Notes: generated by a model not told the origin, from the letters alone. Shown: positions 9,259-17,751, counted from the stretch's first letter. The stretch: 64,000 nucleotides of DNA from Rhodobacterales bacterium HKCCE3408 (GCA_015689705.1 WVSN01000001.1:124001-188000), one strand, 5' to 3'. A program made the numbers and translations.

Positions 9259-9612
9259 GTGATCGCCATCATCTTCGAGGTCTGGCCCGCGGACGGCCGG
9301 CGCGACGAGTATCTCGACATCGCCGCCATGATGCGACCGCTCGTGGAACAGATCGACGGGTTCATCGCCGTCGAGCGGTTCGAAAGCCTGACCGAACCCG
9401 GGAAACTCCTGTCGATTTCCACCTTCCGCGACGAGGCCGCGCTTCAGGCCTGGCGCAACCTTCCGGCGCACCGTTCGGCGCAGGCGAAGGGGCGGGCGGG
9501 GATCTTCCGGGACTACCGGCTGCGGGTCGCGGGCGTGATCCGCGACTACGGGATGCACGACCGCGCCGAGGCGCCAGAGGACAGCTGCGCCTTCCACGAG
9601 GTCATCCTCTGA
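9259..9612 (+). CDS. antibiotic biosynthesis monooxygenase (ABM)-domain protein
   Basis: A 117-residue dimeric alpha-beta barrel (ferredoxin-like) protein. VAVERFESLTEPGKLLSIST-type strands and FRDEAALQAWRNLPAHRSAQ are typical of the ABM family, which includes quinol monooxygenases and heme-degrading enzymes. The start is GTG 9259, supported by AGGAGGG at 9244-9250 with eight-base spacing. The ABM fold alone does not give a substrate. It converges on rpmE, and the two share a hairpin terminator. Confidence 0.75.
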   Translation: MIAIIFEVWPADGRRDEYLDIAAMMRPLVEQIDGFIAVERFESLTEPGKLLSISTFRDEAALQAWRNLPAHRSAQAKGRAGIFRDYRLRVAGVIRDYGMHDRAEAPEDSCAFHEVIL

Positions 9613-9620
9613 AACGCAGA

Positions 9621-9642
9621 ACGCCGCCCCGGGGGGCGGCGT
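9621..9642. terminator. bidirectional terminator between the ABM gene and rpmE
   Basis: ACGCCGCC and GGCGGCGT arms pair around CCCCGG..., forming a GC-rich hairpin in the 54-base space between two converging genes. No long T run is visible on the plus side. Confidence 0.6.
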
Positions 9643-9666
9643 CCGTTCGTCCGAAAAAGCCTGGCT

Positions 9667-9888
9667 TCAGAAGCCGAGACCCTCGTATTTCTTTTGGAAC
9701 TTCGACACGCGGCCGCCGGTATCCATGAGTCGCGACGAGCCGCCGGTCCAGGCCGGGTGCACCGTCGGGTCGATGTCGAGCGACAGCGTGTCGCCCTCGG
9801 CGCCCCAGGTCGATTTCATCTGGACCACGTCGCCGTTGGTCATCTTGACCTCGATCACGTGGTAGTCGGGATGGATGTCTTTTTTCAT
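9667..9888 (-). CDS. rpmE: 50S ribosomal protein L31 (zinc-free form)
   Basis: A 73-residue L31 beginning [20 protein letters not shown] and ending [19 protein letters not shown]. It contains no cysteine, so it is the C-minus form that does not bind zinc, as usual in alphaproteobacteria. It lies 11 bases downstream of rplS and is probably co-transcribed with it. Confidence 0.97.
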   Translation of the reverse strand: MKKDIHPDYHVIEVKMTNGDVVQMKSTWGAEGDTLSLDIDPTVHPAWTGGSSRLMDTGGRVSKFQKKYEGLGF

Positions 9889-9899
9889 CGTGCCGCTCC

Positions 9900-10289
9900 T
9901 TACGCGCTCGCCTCGGCGCCGTCCTTGGGCTTGTAGGTCGAATCTTCGGCGATCCGTGCCGATTTCCCGCGACGGGCCCGCAGGTAGTACAGCTTCGCGC
10001 GGCGGACCTTGCCGCGGCGGACGACCGTGATCTCTTCGATGTTGGTGGAGTAGAGCGGGAAAACGCGCTCCACGCCCTCGCCGAAGGAGATCTTCCGCAC
10101 GGTGAACGACCCGGCAATGCCGACGCCGTTCTTGCGGCTGATGCAGACGCCTTCGTAGTTCTGGACGCGGGTCCGGGTGCCCTCGGTCACCTTGTAGCCG
10201 ACGCGGATCGTGTCGCCCGGCTTGAAATCCGGAATGTCTTTTCCGAGACCGGCGATCTGCTCGGCCTCGATCTGTGCGATCAGGTTCAT
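9900..10289 (-). CDS. rplS: 50S ribosomal protein L19
   Basis: A 129-residue L19 ([20 protein letters not shown], then [19 protein letters not shown] and [20 protein letters not shown]). L19 sits at the 30S-50S interface. The start at ATG 10289 follows TAGGAGC. A good promoter at 10446-10474 gives a leader of about 150 bases. In many relatives rplS directly follows trmD; here a plus-strand MFS gene lies between them. Confidence 0.97.
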   Translation of the reverse strand: MNLIAQIEAEQIAGLGKDIPDFKPGDTIRVGYKVTEGTRTRVQNYEGVCISRKNGVGIAGSFTVRKISFGEGVERVFPLYSTNIEEITVVRRGKVRRAKLYYLRARRGKSARIAEDSTYKPKDGAEASA

Positions 10290-10445
10290 CTGATGCGCTC
10301 CTATGCTGTGCCCCGGGTGGTCCCCGAGAGGTGGTTCGCGCCTCAGAGCTCCGCGTGTCTGGGGCCGGTCATTGCCGCCCGCCGGAGGATTCAGGCTGTC
10401 ATTCGCTTGGATGTCGCGGGGGTGCACACCGCCGCGAACCCGTGC

Positions 10446-10474
10446 CGTATAAGGGCGCGCGTGCCCGCGATCAA
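10446..10474 (-). promoter_or_regulatory. sigma70-type promoter of rplS-rpmE
   Basis: On the minus strand TTGATC (10474-10469), a 17-base spacer and TATACG (10451-10446). It lies in the 289-base gap between rplS and the divergent MFS gene. The rest of that gap shows no gene. Confidence 0.65.
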
Positions 10475-10578
10475 GAGGAAATGGCGTGGTGAAGCGCAGT
10501 CAGGTTTCATCTCGCCAGCCGCCGGTTTCCATGTAATCTCGCTTCAACGAGACTGGGGACGGACAGGGGGACAGGCGC

Positions 10579-11751
10579 ATGGCACCACGTTGGCGGGTTC
10601 TGGCGGTATTGTTCCTGGTCCGGACGGCGATGGCCTTCCAGTTCCAGCTGGTCGCGGCGCTGTCGCCGCTCTACCAGGACCACTTCGGCGCCAGCCTTGC
10701 CGATGTCGGCGTCCTGATCGGTATCTACCTCGCGCCCGGTATCGTCTTCGCGCTGCCCGGCGGGACCGTGGCGCGCTGGATGGGCGACCGGCGGATCGTG
10801 CTTCTGGGCCTCGTGCTGATGATCGCGGGCGGTCTCGTCATCGCCGCGTTGCCAGGCTGGACCGCGCAGATCGGCGGTCGGATCGTCGCCGGGATAGGCG
10901 GGGTGATCGTGAACGTCATCATGACGAAGATCATCACCGACTGGTTCGCGGGACGCGAAATCTCGACCGCCATGGCGATCTACGTCAATTCCTGGCCGCT
11001 CGGGATCGCTGTGGCGCTGCTCGTCCTGCCGCCGGTCGCAGCAGCGGTCGGCATAACAGGTGCGGCCTATGCGGTCGCGGGCTTCTGCGCGGTCGGCTGG
11101 CTTCTGATGGCCACGGCCTATCGCGACCCGCCGGTCGTCTCGACGGGCGCAGTGCTGACGGGCGCCTGGCCCACCGGCCCGAACCTGCGCCTCCTGATCG
11201 CGGCGGGGTTGATCTGGGCGCTCTTCAACGTCGCGCTCGGTATGGTCTTCGGCTTCGGCCCCGCGCTTCTGGCCGAGCGGGGATGGGACCTCGCCGCCGC
11301 GTCCGCGCAGACGAGCCTCGTTCTCTGGGGCGTCGTCGTCGCCGGGCCCATCGGCGGGATGATCGCCGACCGCAGCGGGCGGCGCGATCTCGTCATCGTG
11401 GTCAGCCTCGCGGCCTTCGCGGCGCTCCTCCTGGTGGCTGCCGAGCGCCCCGAGAACTGGAGCCTCTTCCTTGCCCTCGGCCTTGCGGCAGGCTTGTGTC
11501 CGGGCGCGATCATGAGCCTGCCATCGGACGCCCTGTCGCCGCCGATGCGGGCGACGGGCATGGGGCTCTTCTTCACGCTCTACTACCTGATGTTCTTCAT
11601 CGCGCCGCCTGTTGCCGGCGCGATGTCCGAAGCCTCGGGCAGTGCCGCGAGCGCCTTCAGGCTCGGCGTCGGCTGCCTGGTTGCGTGCGTGGTTCTGCTG
11701 GCGATGTTCCGCGCCGGGCTGGCGCGGATGCGGATGGCCGCCCCGGCCTGA
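10579..11751 (+). CDS. major facilitator superfamily transporter
   Basis: A 390-residue polytopic membrane protein with about 12 predicted helices. After helix 2 it carries the MFS loop motif ARWMGDRRIVLLG, and a similar loop GGMIADRSGRRD follows the midpoint. This supports a 6+6 MFS exporter or permease. The substrate cannot be inferred. A GGGGGACAGG stretch precedes ATG 10579. It converges on trmD with only four bases between stop codons. Confidence 0.85.
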   Translation: MAPRWRVLAVLFLVRTAMAFQFQLVAALSPLYQDHFGASLADVGVLIGIYLAPGIVFALPGGTVARWMGDRRIVLLGLVLMIAGGLVIAALPGWTAQIGGRIVAGIGGVIVNVIMTKIITDWFAGREISTAMAIYVNSWPLGIAVALLVLPPVAAAVGITGAAYAVAGFCAVGWLLMATAYRDPPVVSTGAVLTGAWPTGPNLRLLIAAGLIWALFNVALGMVFGFGPALLAERGWDLAAASAQTSLVLWGVVVAGPIGGMIADRSGRRDLVIVVSLAAFAALLLVAAERPENWSLFLALGLAAGLCPGAIMSLPSDALSPPMRATGMGLFFTLYYLMFFIAPPVAGAMSEASGSAASAFRLGVGCLVACVVLLAMFRAGLARMRMAAPA

Positions 11752-11755
11752 GGCC

Positions 11756-12565
11756 TCAGTCCCGGCTGTCGTCGTCCCGCCGGCGCCACAGATCCGGGCG
11801 GCGTTCGCGGGTCAGCCGCTCGGCCTCGGCCCGCCGCCACGCCGCGACGCGGCCGTGATGGCCCGACAGCAGAACCTCGGGGATCTCCCGCCCCTGCCAT
11901 TCGCGCGGCTGCGTATATTGCGGATGCTCCAGCAGCCCGTCCGAGAAGCTTTCCTCCTCGGTCGAGGCGAAGTTGCCGAGCACGCCGGGGATCAGCCGCA
12001 CCGTCGCGTCGAGGATCGCCTGCGCCGCGATCTCGCCGCCGGTCAGGACGAAATCGCCGAGCGACACTTCCATCAGCCCGTAATGGTCGATCACCCGCTG
12101 GTCGATCCCCTCGAACCGGCCACAGAGCAGTGTCATGCCTTCGGCCCGGGCGAAGGTCCGCGCCATGTCCTGCGTGAACGGCACGCCGCGCGGTGACAGG
12201 CAGAGGCGCGGCCAGCGCGCCGGGTCGGCTGGCGTGCCGACAGCGGCTTCCTCCAGCGCCGGGCCGAGCACGTCGGGCCGCATCACCAGCCCCGCGCCGC
12301 CGCCCGCGGGCGTGTCGTCGACCTTGCGGTGCGGGCCGAGCCCGAAGGTCCGGAGATCGATCGGCTGAAGCGCCCAAAGCCCTTCGGCCAGCGCCTTTCC
12401 GGTCAGCGACGCGCCGAGCACGCCGGGGAAAGCCTCGGGGAACAGGGTCAGGACCTTGGCGGTGAACGCGCCCTTCAGCCGCGGCGGCCCGTCCATCAGG
12501 CTGCGCGGGCTTCGGCTGGCGGAAATCGACAGCCGACCGTGGGATTTGGCGGGCGGTTCGGTCAT
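11756..12565 (-). CDS. trmD: tRNA (guanine-N1-)-methyltransferase TrmD
   Basis: Makes m1G37 next to the anticodon, preventing frameshifting. The 269-residue protein has the trefoil-knot SAM site: AEGLWALQPIDLRTFG, DDTPAGGGAGLVMRPDVL, LLCGRFEGIDQRVIDHY and SLGDFVLTGGEIAAQAILDA. The N-terminal 25 residues before KAFTAKVLTLFPEAF-like sequence are longer than usual, so an internal start (MDGPPRLKGAF) is possible. It follows rimM by 57 bases in the ffh-rpsP-rimM-trmD cluster. Confidence 0.96.
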   Translation of the reverse strand: MTEPPAKSHGRLSISASRSPRSLMDGPPRLKGAFTAKVLTLFPEAFPGVLGASLTGKALAEGLWALQPIDLRTFGLGPHRKVDDTPAGGGAGLVMRPDVLGPALEEAAVGTPADPARWPRLCLSPRGVPFTQDMARTFARAEGMTLLCGRFEGIDQRVIDHYGLMEVSLGDFVLTGGEIAAQAILDATVRLIPGVLGNFASTEEESFSDGLLEHPQYTQPREWQGREIPEVLLSGHHGRVAAWRRAEAERLTRERRPDLWRRRDDDSRD

Positions 12566-12622
12566 GGCAGCGGTCTAATCCGCGCCCGCGCCCGCCGCAA
12601 CAGCGTGCGGTCGCGGCCGGCT

Positions 12623-13126
12623 TCAGTCGTCGAACAGCCCCTCGGGCGGATCGACGACGATGCGGCCGGCGGCAATGTCGACGGTCGGCACGATCTCGCG
12701 GGTGAAGGGGACCAGCACCGACTTCGACCCGGCCCGCACCTCGAGGAGATCGCTCGCGCCGTGATTCAGCACCGCCGCCACGGTCCCGAGCTCTCCGCCG
12801 CCGGTATCGGCGACGGCCAGCCCGATCAGGTCGGCATGGTAGAACTCGTCATCCGGCAGAGAGGGCAGGGCGGTGCGCGGGGCGTAGAGCCGCGTGCCGC
12901 GCAGCGCATCGGCGGCCTCTTTCGAGGACACGCCCGACAGCCGCGCGGCGATCCCGTTCTTGATCGGCCGGCTGAGCGAGACCGTGAAGCTCCGCCCGCC
13001 ATCCTCGGTCGAGAGCGGGCCATAGGACGCGATGTCCTCGGGCACGGCGCAGAAGCTTTTCAGCCGCACCTCGCCCCTGACCCCGAAGGCCCCGGCAATC
13101 GCGCCCACGCAGACCTTGTCGGTCAT
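12623..13126 (-). CDS. rimM: 16S rRNA processing protein RimM
   Basis: A 167-residue ribosome maturation factor needed for 30S head assembly with S19. The N-terminal RimM domain begins [21 protein letters not shown], and a PRC-barrel follows from about residue 90 ([14 protein letters not shown], then [16 protein letters not shown]). The start is three bases after the stop of a 47-codon ORF, suggesting coupled translation. Confidence 0.95.
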   Translation of the reverse strand: MTDKVCVGAIAGAFGVRGEVRLKSFCAVPEDIASYGPLSTEDGGRSFTVSLSRPIKNGIAARLSGVSSKEAADALRGTRLYAPRTALPSLPDDEFYHADLIGLAVADTGGGELGTVAAVLNHGASDLLEVRAGSKSVLVPFTREIVPTVDIAAGRIVVDPPEGLFDD

Positions 13127-13129
13127 GGC

Positions 13130-13273
13130 CTACCCCGCCTCGCCGCAGAACCCGGCGCGCAGCCATTCGCCGCCCGAGCGCACGCACAGGTCTTCCTGGT
13201 GCGCGCGTTCGGACAACATGCCGGCCACGAAGGCCAGCGCCATCAGCACCAGCGTCGTCAGAAGCCGGCGCAT
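13130..13273 (-). CDS. 47-residue single-span membrane protein between rpsP and rimM
   Basis: Starts at ATG 13273 and ends at TAG 13130-13132. The sequence begins MRRLLTTLVLMALAFVAGML, a positively charged N-terminus followed by one membrane segment or signal anchor. A short tail with two cysteines (residues 29 and 43) follows: EDLCVRSGGEW and AGFCGEAG. It is seven bases after the rpsP stop and three before rimM, so it is translationally embedded in the ribosomal operon. Reading frame, spacing and composition argue for a real gene. I do not recognise a family. Confidence 0.65.
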   Translation of the reverse strand: MRRLLTTLVLMALAFVAGMLSERAHQEDLCVRSGGEWLRAGFCGEAG

Positions 13274-13280
13274 CGACGGA

Positions 13281-13778
13281 TTACTCCGTCTTCTCTTCGG
13301 CGTCCTCGGCCGGGGTCTCCTCGGCCGGTGCCTCTTCGGCTGCGGCCTCGGCGGCCGGCGCTTCCTCGGCGGCCGGCTCTTCGGCCGGGGCTTCCTCGAC
13401 GGCCGGTGCGGCAGCGGCTTCGGCGGCGGCGGCCTTCGCGGCCTCTTCCTTCTCGGCCTTCTCGGCGGCGCGCTCCTGCGCCTTCTTGCCCGGCTCTGCC
13501 TTCTTCAGGTTGGCGCGCTCTTTCTTCTCGGCCACGCCGGCGGCCTCGAGGAAGCGGCTGACGCGGTCGGTCGGTTGCGCGCCCTTGTCGAGCCAGTGCT
13601 GGATGCGCTCCATGTCCATCTGGATGCGGTCCTCGCTGTCCTTCGGCAGGAGCGGGTTATAGGTGCCGAGCTTCTCGATGTAGCGGCCGTCGCGCGGCAT
13701 CCGGCTGTCGGCGGCGACGATGCGGTAGAATGGGCGCTTCTTCGAGCCGCCGCGGGCCAGTCTGATCTTCATTGCCAT
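13281..13778 (-). CDS. rpsP: 30S ribosomal protein S16 with long acidic Ala/Glu tail
   Basis: The first 80 or so residues are normal S16 ([20 protein letters not shown], then [20 protein letters not shown] and [17 protein letters not shown]-like sequence). From about residue 90 the protein becomes low-complexity, Lys/Ala-rich then Ala/Glu-rich ([18 protein letters not shown]), taking it to 165 residues where bacterial S16 is usually 80-130. The tail is probably disordered and solvent-exposed. It lies between chorismate mutase and the 47-residue ORF. Confidence 0.96.
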   Translation of the reverse strand: MAMKIRLARGGSKKRPFYRIVAADSRMPRDGRYIEKLGTYNPLLPKDSEDRIQMDMERIQHWLDKGAQPTDRVSRFLEAAGVAEKKERANLKKAEPGKKAQERAAEKAEKEEAAKAAAAEAAAAPAVEEAPAEEPAAEEAPAAEAAAEEAPAEETPAEDAEEKTE

Positions 13779-13808
13779 GTGTGTATCTCCTTACGAATGG
13801 CGGGGGGC

Positions 13809-14117
13809 TCAACCGGCCCCGTTTTCCTGGTGTTGTTCGTGATGCTGGATCACTTCCCGAATGATGAATTTCAGGAATTTCTTGGCGAATTCCGGGTCCA
13901 GGTCGGCCCGGAGCGCCAGGTCCTCGAGCCGTGCGATCTGGGCCGCCTCGCGGGCGGGATCGGACGGCGGAAGTTCGTGTTCGGCCTTGAGCTTGCCCAC
14001 GGCCTGGGTGTGCTTGAACCGCTCGCCGAGCGTGTAGACGAGGATCGCGTCGAGGCGGTCGATCGACTCGCGGTGCTCCTTCAGAAGCTCGGCGGCGCGG
14101 GTGGTGGCGTCGGTCAT
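13809..14117 (-). CDS. chorismate mutase (AroQ class)
   Basis: A 102-residue all-helical AroQ-type mutase converting chorismate to prephenate. The pattern ELLKEHRESIDRLDAILVYT supplies the N-terminal Arg and RLD, ERFKHTQAVGKLKAEH carries the Lys, and DPAREAAQIARLEDLA is the second helix. The start ATG 14117 overlaps the stop of the upstream acetyltransferase gene (ATGA). Co-location with ffh and rpsP is a recurring Rhodobacteraceae arrangement. Confidence 0.9.
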   Translation of the reverse strand: MTDATTRAAELLKEHRESIDRLDAILVYTLGERFKHTQAVGKLKAEHELPPSDPAREAAQIARLEDLALRADLDPEFAKKFLKFIIREVIQHHEQHQENGAG

Positions 14118-14629
14118 GCGGCAAGCTCCGAGGGCGAGGGGTGGCGCCAGATATGCAGCGGTCCGAAGACCGGGTGCTGGAACACGCCGTCGGCGCGGCA
14201 GCCCATCCGGGCCCCGAGCGCCATCGACCGTTCGTTCTGCGGATCGATCAGGCTGACCACGGTGGTCCAGCCGAGCGTGCGGTAGGCGTAGTCGCGCGCG
14301 CCGAGCGCGGCCTCGTAGGCAAGGCCCCGGCCTTCGCCGGCAGCGAACATCGACCAGCCGATTTCGGGCTCGGGCCATTCCAGCGGGTGATGCAGGCCGA
14401 CGACGCCGAGCGGTTCATCGGTCTCGCGGTCGGCGGCGATCCAGCGGCCGTAGCCGCGCACGACCCATTGCCCGGCGATGGCGCAGAACTGCTGCCAGGA
14501 CTCCATGCGGGTGTTCGGCCCGCCGACGAAGGATGCGCGTTCCGACGCGCGAAAATCGGCATAGGCGTCGAAATCGCTCATCGCGGGGGCGCGCAGGGTC
14601 AGCCGTTCGGTGGTCAGCGTCGGGATCAT
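14114..14629 (-). CDS. GNAT-family N-acetyltransferase (RimJ/RimL-like), copy 1
   Basis: A 171-residue acetyltransferase of the RimJ/RimL subgroup. It has the N-terminal phrase TLTTERLTLRAPAMSDFDAY and the acetyl-CoA pocket GEGRGLAYEAALGARDYAY. The C-terminal LIDPQNERSMALGARMGC aligns with the conserved N-x-x-S-x-x-x-x-x-K/R-L-G helix. It is the last of four consecutive GNAT genes joined by four-base ATGA/GTGA overlaps. The substrate is unknown; ribosomal proteins or tRNA-linked amino groups are only a guess from context. Confidence 0.85.
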   Translation of the reverse strand: MIPTLTTERLTLRAPAMSDFDAYADFRASERASFVGGPNTRMESWQQFCAIAGQWVVRGYGRWIAADRETDEPLGVVGLHHPLEWPEPEIGWSMFAAGEGRGLAYEAALGARDYAYRTLGWTTVVSLIDPQNERSMALGARMGCRADGVFQHPVFGPLHIWRHPSPSELAA

Positions 14630-15171
14630 GCCGCCACCTCCGCCGGGGACGGGTGGCGGTAGACCAGCGTCTGGCCGTCGCCAAAGGGCGTCGGCGCCGT
14701 CTGTTCCAGCCGGCAGCCGAGCCGTTCGGCCAGCGCGATCGACCGCGCGTTCTCGGGGTCGATATAGCTGACGGCCGTGGTCCAGCCGAGATCGGCATAG
14801 GCGTGGCGGCGCAGCGCGATCAGTGCCTCATGGGCGAAGGATTTACCTTCCGCCTCGGGCGCCCAGATGGTCCAGCCAAGCTCGTGCTCCGGCCAGCATT
14901 CGGGGAACCACGGCCCGGCGGAGCCGACGGGCGCGCCGCTGGACTTGTCGACGAGGACGAAGGTGCCGAAGCCGCGCAGCGGCCAGTGCCCGGTGATATG
15001 GGCGAAGGCGCGCCAGGCATGCAGGCGGTCCTTGTCCGCGCCGCCGCCGATGTAGCGCACCCGGTCGGAACACACGAAGGCGCAGAACGGCTCGAAATCG
15101 GCCATCTCCGGCACGCGCATCGTCAGGCGCTCGGTCGTCAGGACCGGGGTGTTCGACAGGGTCACGGTCAT
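14626..15171 (-). CDS. GNAT-family N-acetyltransferase (RimJ/RimL-like), copy 2
   Basis: A 181-residue paralogue of its neighbours: VLTTERLTMRVPEMADFEPF, then EAEGKSFAHEALIALRRHAY at the acetyl-CoA site and YIDPENARSIALAERLGC near the end. It overlaps copies 1 and 3 by four bases on each side. It is most similar by eye to copy 1 (shared GWT.AVS-IDP-N-RS-AL region), suggesting a local duplication. Confidence 0.85.
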   Translation of the reverse strand: MTVTLSNTPVLTTERLTMRVPEMADFEPFCAFVCSDRVRYIGGGADKDRLHAWRAFAHITGHWPLRGFGTFVLVDKSSGAPVGSAGPWFPECWPEHELGWTIWAPEAEGKSFAHEALIALRRHAYADLGWTTAVSYIDPENARSIALAERLGCRLEQTAPTPFGDGQTLVYRHPSPAEVAA

Positions 15172-15743
15172 GCCGTCACCCCGTGCCGCCAGACAACGAT
15201 TGACTCGCCCTCGGCCGCTGCGATCCGGGCCTCCTCGGCCCCGTCGCGCACGGCGCCGAGCTTCTTGGCCAGCGCGTTCGAAGGCGCGTTGCCGGGATGG
15301 ACGTAGCTGACCAGCCCGCCGGGGCCGAGCAGCGCCAGCGCATGGTCGCGGGCGGCGGAACAGGCCTCGGCGGCATAGCCCTGGCGGCGGGCATGGTCGG
15401 CGAAGATGTAGCCAAGCTCCGGCTCGTCATCGGTCCATTCGAGGCCGACCAGCACGAAGCCGATAGCCGCGCCGTCCGATTTGCGCTCAACCGTCCACAG
15501 CCCGTGGCCGTGGAACAGCCAGCAGGCGGAGTAGTAGCTGAACTCCTCCCAGGCGGTTTCCTCGGTGTCGCCCTGGCCGGCCCATTCGGCGAGGAACACC
15601 TCGGTCCAGAGCGCGAGATCCTCGATCCGCGGCGCGCGCAGGACCAGCCGCGCGGTCTCCAGCACCGGCAGCGGTGCGCGGAACGCGCGGGCGGCCTCGG
15701 CCGCGGCGCCCGTGGGCGCCTGCGTGCAGCGGCGGGGCGTCAT
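15168..15743 (-). CDS. GNAT-family N-acetyltransferase (RimJ/RimL-like), copy 3
   Basis: A 191-residue acetyltransferase with a longer N-terminal lead (MTPRRCTQAPTGAAAEAARA) before the usual VLETARLVLRAPRIEDLALW. The acetyl-CoA segment is DHARRQGYAAEACSAARDHA, and YVHPGNAPSNALAKKLGA is the C-terminal helix. I chose ATG 15743, which overlaps the stop of copy 4 by four bases. It is the most divergent of the four copies. Confidence 0.83.
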   Translation of the reverse strand: MTPRRCTQAPTGAAAEAARAFRAPLPVLETARLVLRAPRIEDLALWTEVFLAEWAGQGDTEETAWEEFSYYSACWLFHGHGLWTVERKSDGAAIGFVLVGLEWTDDEPELGYIFADHARRQGYAAEACSAARDHALALLGPGGLVSYVHPGNAPSNALAKKLGAVRDGAEEARIAAAEGESIVVWRHGVTA

Positions 15744-16261
15744 GCGATCCCCCGGTGGCGGTAGACGATGGTCTCGTCGGGACCTTCGCCGTCGGGCAGC
15801 GCCGCGCCCATGTCCAGAACCGCGCCGAGCCGCTCGGCAAGCGCGACCGAGCGCGCGTTGCCCGGCGTGATATAGCTGACGAGGCTCGCGACCCGGCCCT
15901 TCGCCCAGTCCAGCGCGGCGCGCGCCGCCTCGGTCGCGTAGCCGCGGCCCTCGGCATGTTCCATCAGCGTCCAGCCCAGTTCCGGCTCGGGGAAGTGGGC
16001 CGGGTGCTGGATCATGATCTCGCCGAGATAGGTGCCCGTCGCGCGATCCTCGACCGACCAGGCGCCGAAGCCCAGAAGCGTCCAGCTTCCGGCAGCCGAG
16101 GCGAACTCGGCCCAGGCGCCCTTGCGGTCGAGCCTGCCGGTCGAGAAGGTCGCGCGGTCGGACGCGCAATGCGCCGCGAACGGCGCGAAATCCTCGAGCC
16201 TCGGCGCGCGCAGGCGCAGCCGCTCGGTCTGAAGGACCGGTATCGCGGCGATCATGCTCAC
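15740..16261 (-). CDS. GNAT-family N-acetyltransferase (RimJ/RimL-like), copy 4
   Basis: A 173-residue acetyltransferase: VLQTERLRLRAPRLEDFAPF, then EHAEGRGYATEAARAALDWA and YITPGNARSVALAERLGA. The start is probably GTG 16261, forming GTGA with the ffh stop; an ATG at 16255 is the alternative. It is the first gene after ffh in the minus-strand cluster. Confidence 0.84.
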   Translation of the reverse strand: MSMIAAIPVLQTERLRLRAPRLEDFAPFAAHCASDRATFSTGRLDRKGAWAEFASAAGSWTLLGFGAWSVEDRATGTYLGEIMIQHPAHFPEPELGWTLMEHAEGRGYATEAARAALDWAKGRVASLVSYITPGNARSVALAERLGAVLDMGAALPDGEGPDETIVYRHRGIA

Positions 16262-17751
16262 TTCTTCTTGCCCAGACCGCTCAGGCCCGGAGGCAGGTCG
16301 GCGCCGCCGAGGCCAGGCAGGTTGCCGCCCGCGCCCATCGCCTTCGCGGCCTCTTCCATCTGCTTGGGGTCCATGCCGCCCATGCCCGGCATTCCGCCGC
16401 CCTTGCCGAGCAGCGCGCCGAGGCCGCTGCGCATCAGGCCCTTCTTGCCCATCTTGCCCATCTTCTTCATCACGTCGGCCATCTGCCGGTGCATCTTCAG
16501 AAGCTTGTTGAGCTCGGACACTTCCAGCCCAGCACCCGCCGCGATCCGCTTCTTGCGGCTGGCCTGCAGGAGCGCGGGGTTGGCGCGTTCCTTCTTGGTC
16601 ATCGAGTTGATGAGCGCGATCTGGCGGCGCAGGATCGCGTCGTCGAACCCGGCCTCGTCCATCTGCTTCTGCATCTTCGCCATGCCGGGCATCATGCCCA
16701 TCAGGCCTTCCATGCCGCCCATCTTCAGCATCTGCTCGAGCTGGCCCTTCAGGTCGTTCATGTTGAACTGACCCTTCTGGAAACGCTTCATCATGCGCTC
16801 GGCCTGCTCGGCCTCGAGCGTCTCCTGCGCCTTTTCGACCAGCGCCACGATGTCGCCCATGCCGAGGATGCGGCCGGCGATGCGCGACGGCTCGAAGGTC
16901 TCGAGCGCGTCCATCTTCTCGCCGAGGCCGACGAAGCGGATCGGCTTGCCGGTGATCGCGCGCATCGACAGCGCCGCGCCGCCGCGGCCATCGCCGTCCA
17001 TCCGGGTCAGGACGACGCCGGTGACGCCGATCTTGTCGTCGAATTCCTGCGCGACGTTGACCGCGTCCTGGCCGGTCAGGCCGTCGACCACCAGCAGCGT
17101 CTCGCGCGGGTTGGCCACGTCGCGGACAGCGGCGGCCTGCGCGATCAGCTCCTCGTCGATATGGAGCCGGCCCGCGGTGTCGAGCATGTAGACGTCGTAG
17201 CCGCCGAGGCTGGCCTGCGTCTTCGCGCGCCTGGCGATCGCGACCGGGTCCTCGCCCTTCACGATCGGCAGCGTGTCGACGCCGATCTGAGTGCCGAGGA
17301 TCTGGAGCTGTTCCATGGCCGCCGGGCGGTTGGTGTCGAGCGAGGCCATCAGCACCCGCTTGCCCTCGCGCTCCTTCAGCCGCTTGGCGAGCTTGGCGGT
17401 CGTGGTCGTCTTGCCGCCGCCCTGCAGGCCGACCATCAGGATCGGCGCGGGCGGGTTGTCGATCTTCAGCTTGCCGGGCTCGGCGTCGCCGGTCAGGACA
17501 TGGACCAGCTCGTCATGGACGATCTTGATGACCTGCTGGCCCGGCGTGACGGACTTGGTCACCGCCGCGCCGGTCGCCTTCTTTTCGACCGCCTTGATGA
17601 AGTCCCGCGCCACCGGCAGCGAGACGTCGGCCTCGAGCAGGGCGACACGCACCTCGCGCATGGCCGTGCGCACGTCGTCCTCGCTCAGCGCACCCTGCTT
17701 GGTGAGCCGGTCAAAGACGCCGCTCAGGCGTTCGGAGAGGTTCTCAAACAT
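16258..17751 (-). CDS. ffh: signal recognition particle protein Ffh
   Basis: The SRP GTPase that targets inner-membrane proteins cotranslationally with 4.5S RNA and FtsY. It has 497 residues: N domain 1-90, G domain with GLQGGGKTTTTAKLA near 108-122, DTNRPAAMEQL, DTAGRLHIDEEL and TRMDGDGRGG, then a Met-rich M domain from about 310 to the end (RMMKRFQKGQFNMNDLKGQL). The C-terminus is Gly/Met-rich and slightly extended. It leads the cluster ffh-GNATx4-chorismate mutase-rpsP-rimM-trmD from a promoter at 17905-17933. Confidence 0.98.
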   Translation of the reverse strand: MFENLSERLSGVFDRLTKQGALSEDDVRTAMREVRVALLEADVSLPVARDFIKAVEKKATGAAVTKSVTPGQQVIKIVHDELVHVLTGDAEPGKLKIDNPPAPILMVGLQGGGKTTTTAKLAKRLKEREGKRVLMASLDTNRPAAMEQLQILGTQIGVDTLPIVKGEDPVAIARRAKTQASLGGYDVYMLDTAGRLHIDEELIAQAAAVRDVANPRETLLVVDGLTGQDAVNVAQEFDDKIGVTGVVLTRMDGDGRGGAALSMRAITGKPIRFVGLGEKMDALETFEPSRIAGRILGMGDIVALVEKAQETLEAEQAERMMKRFQKGQFNMNDLKGQLEQMLKMGGMEGLMGMMPGMAKMQKQMDEAGFDDAILRRQIALINSMTKKERANPALLQASRKKRIAAGAGLEVSELNKLLKMHRQMADVMKKMGKMGKKGLMRSGLGALLGKGGGMPGMGGMDPKQMEEAAKAMGAGGNLPGLGGADLPPGLSGLGKKK

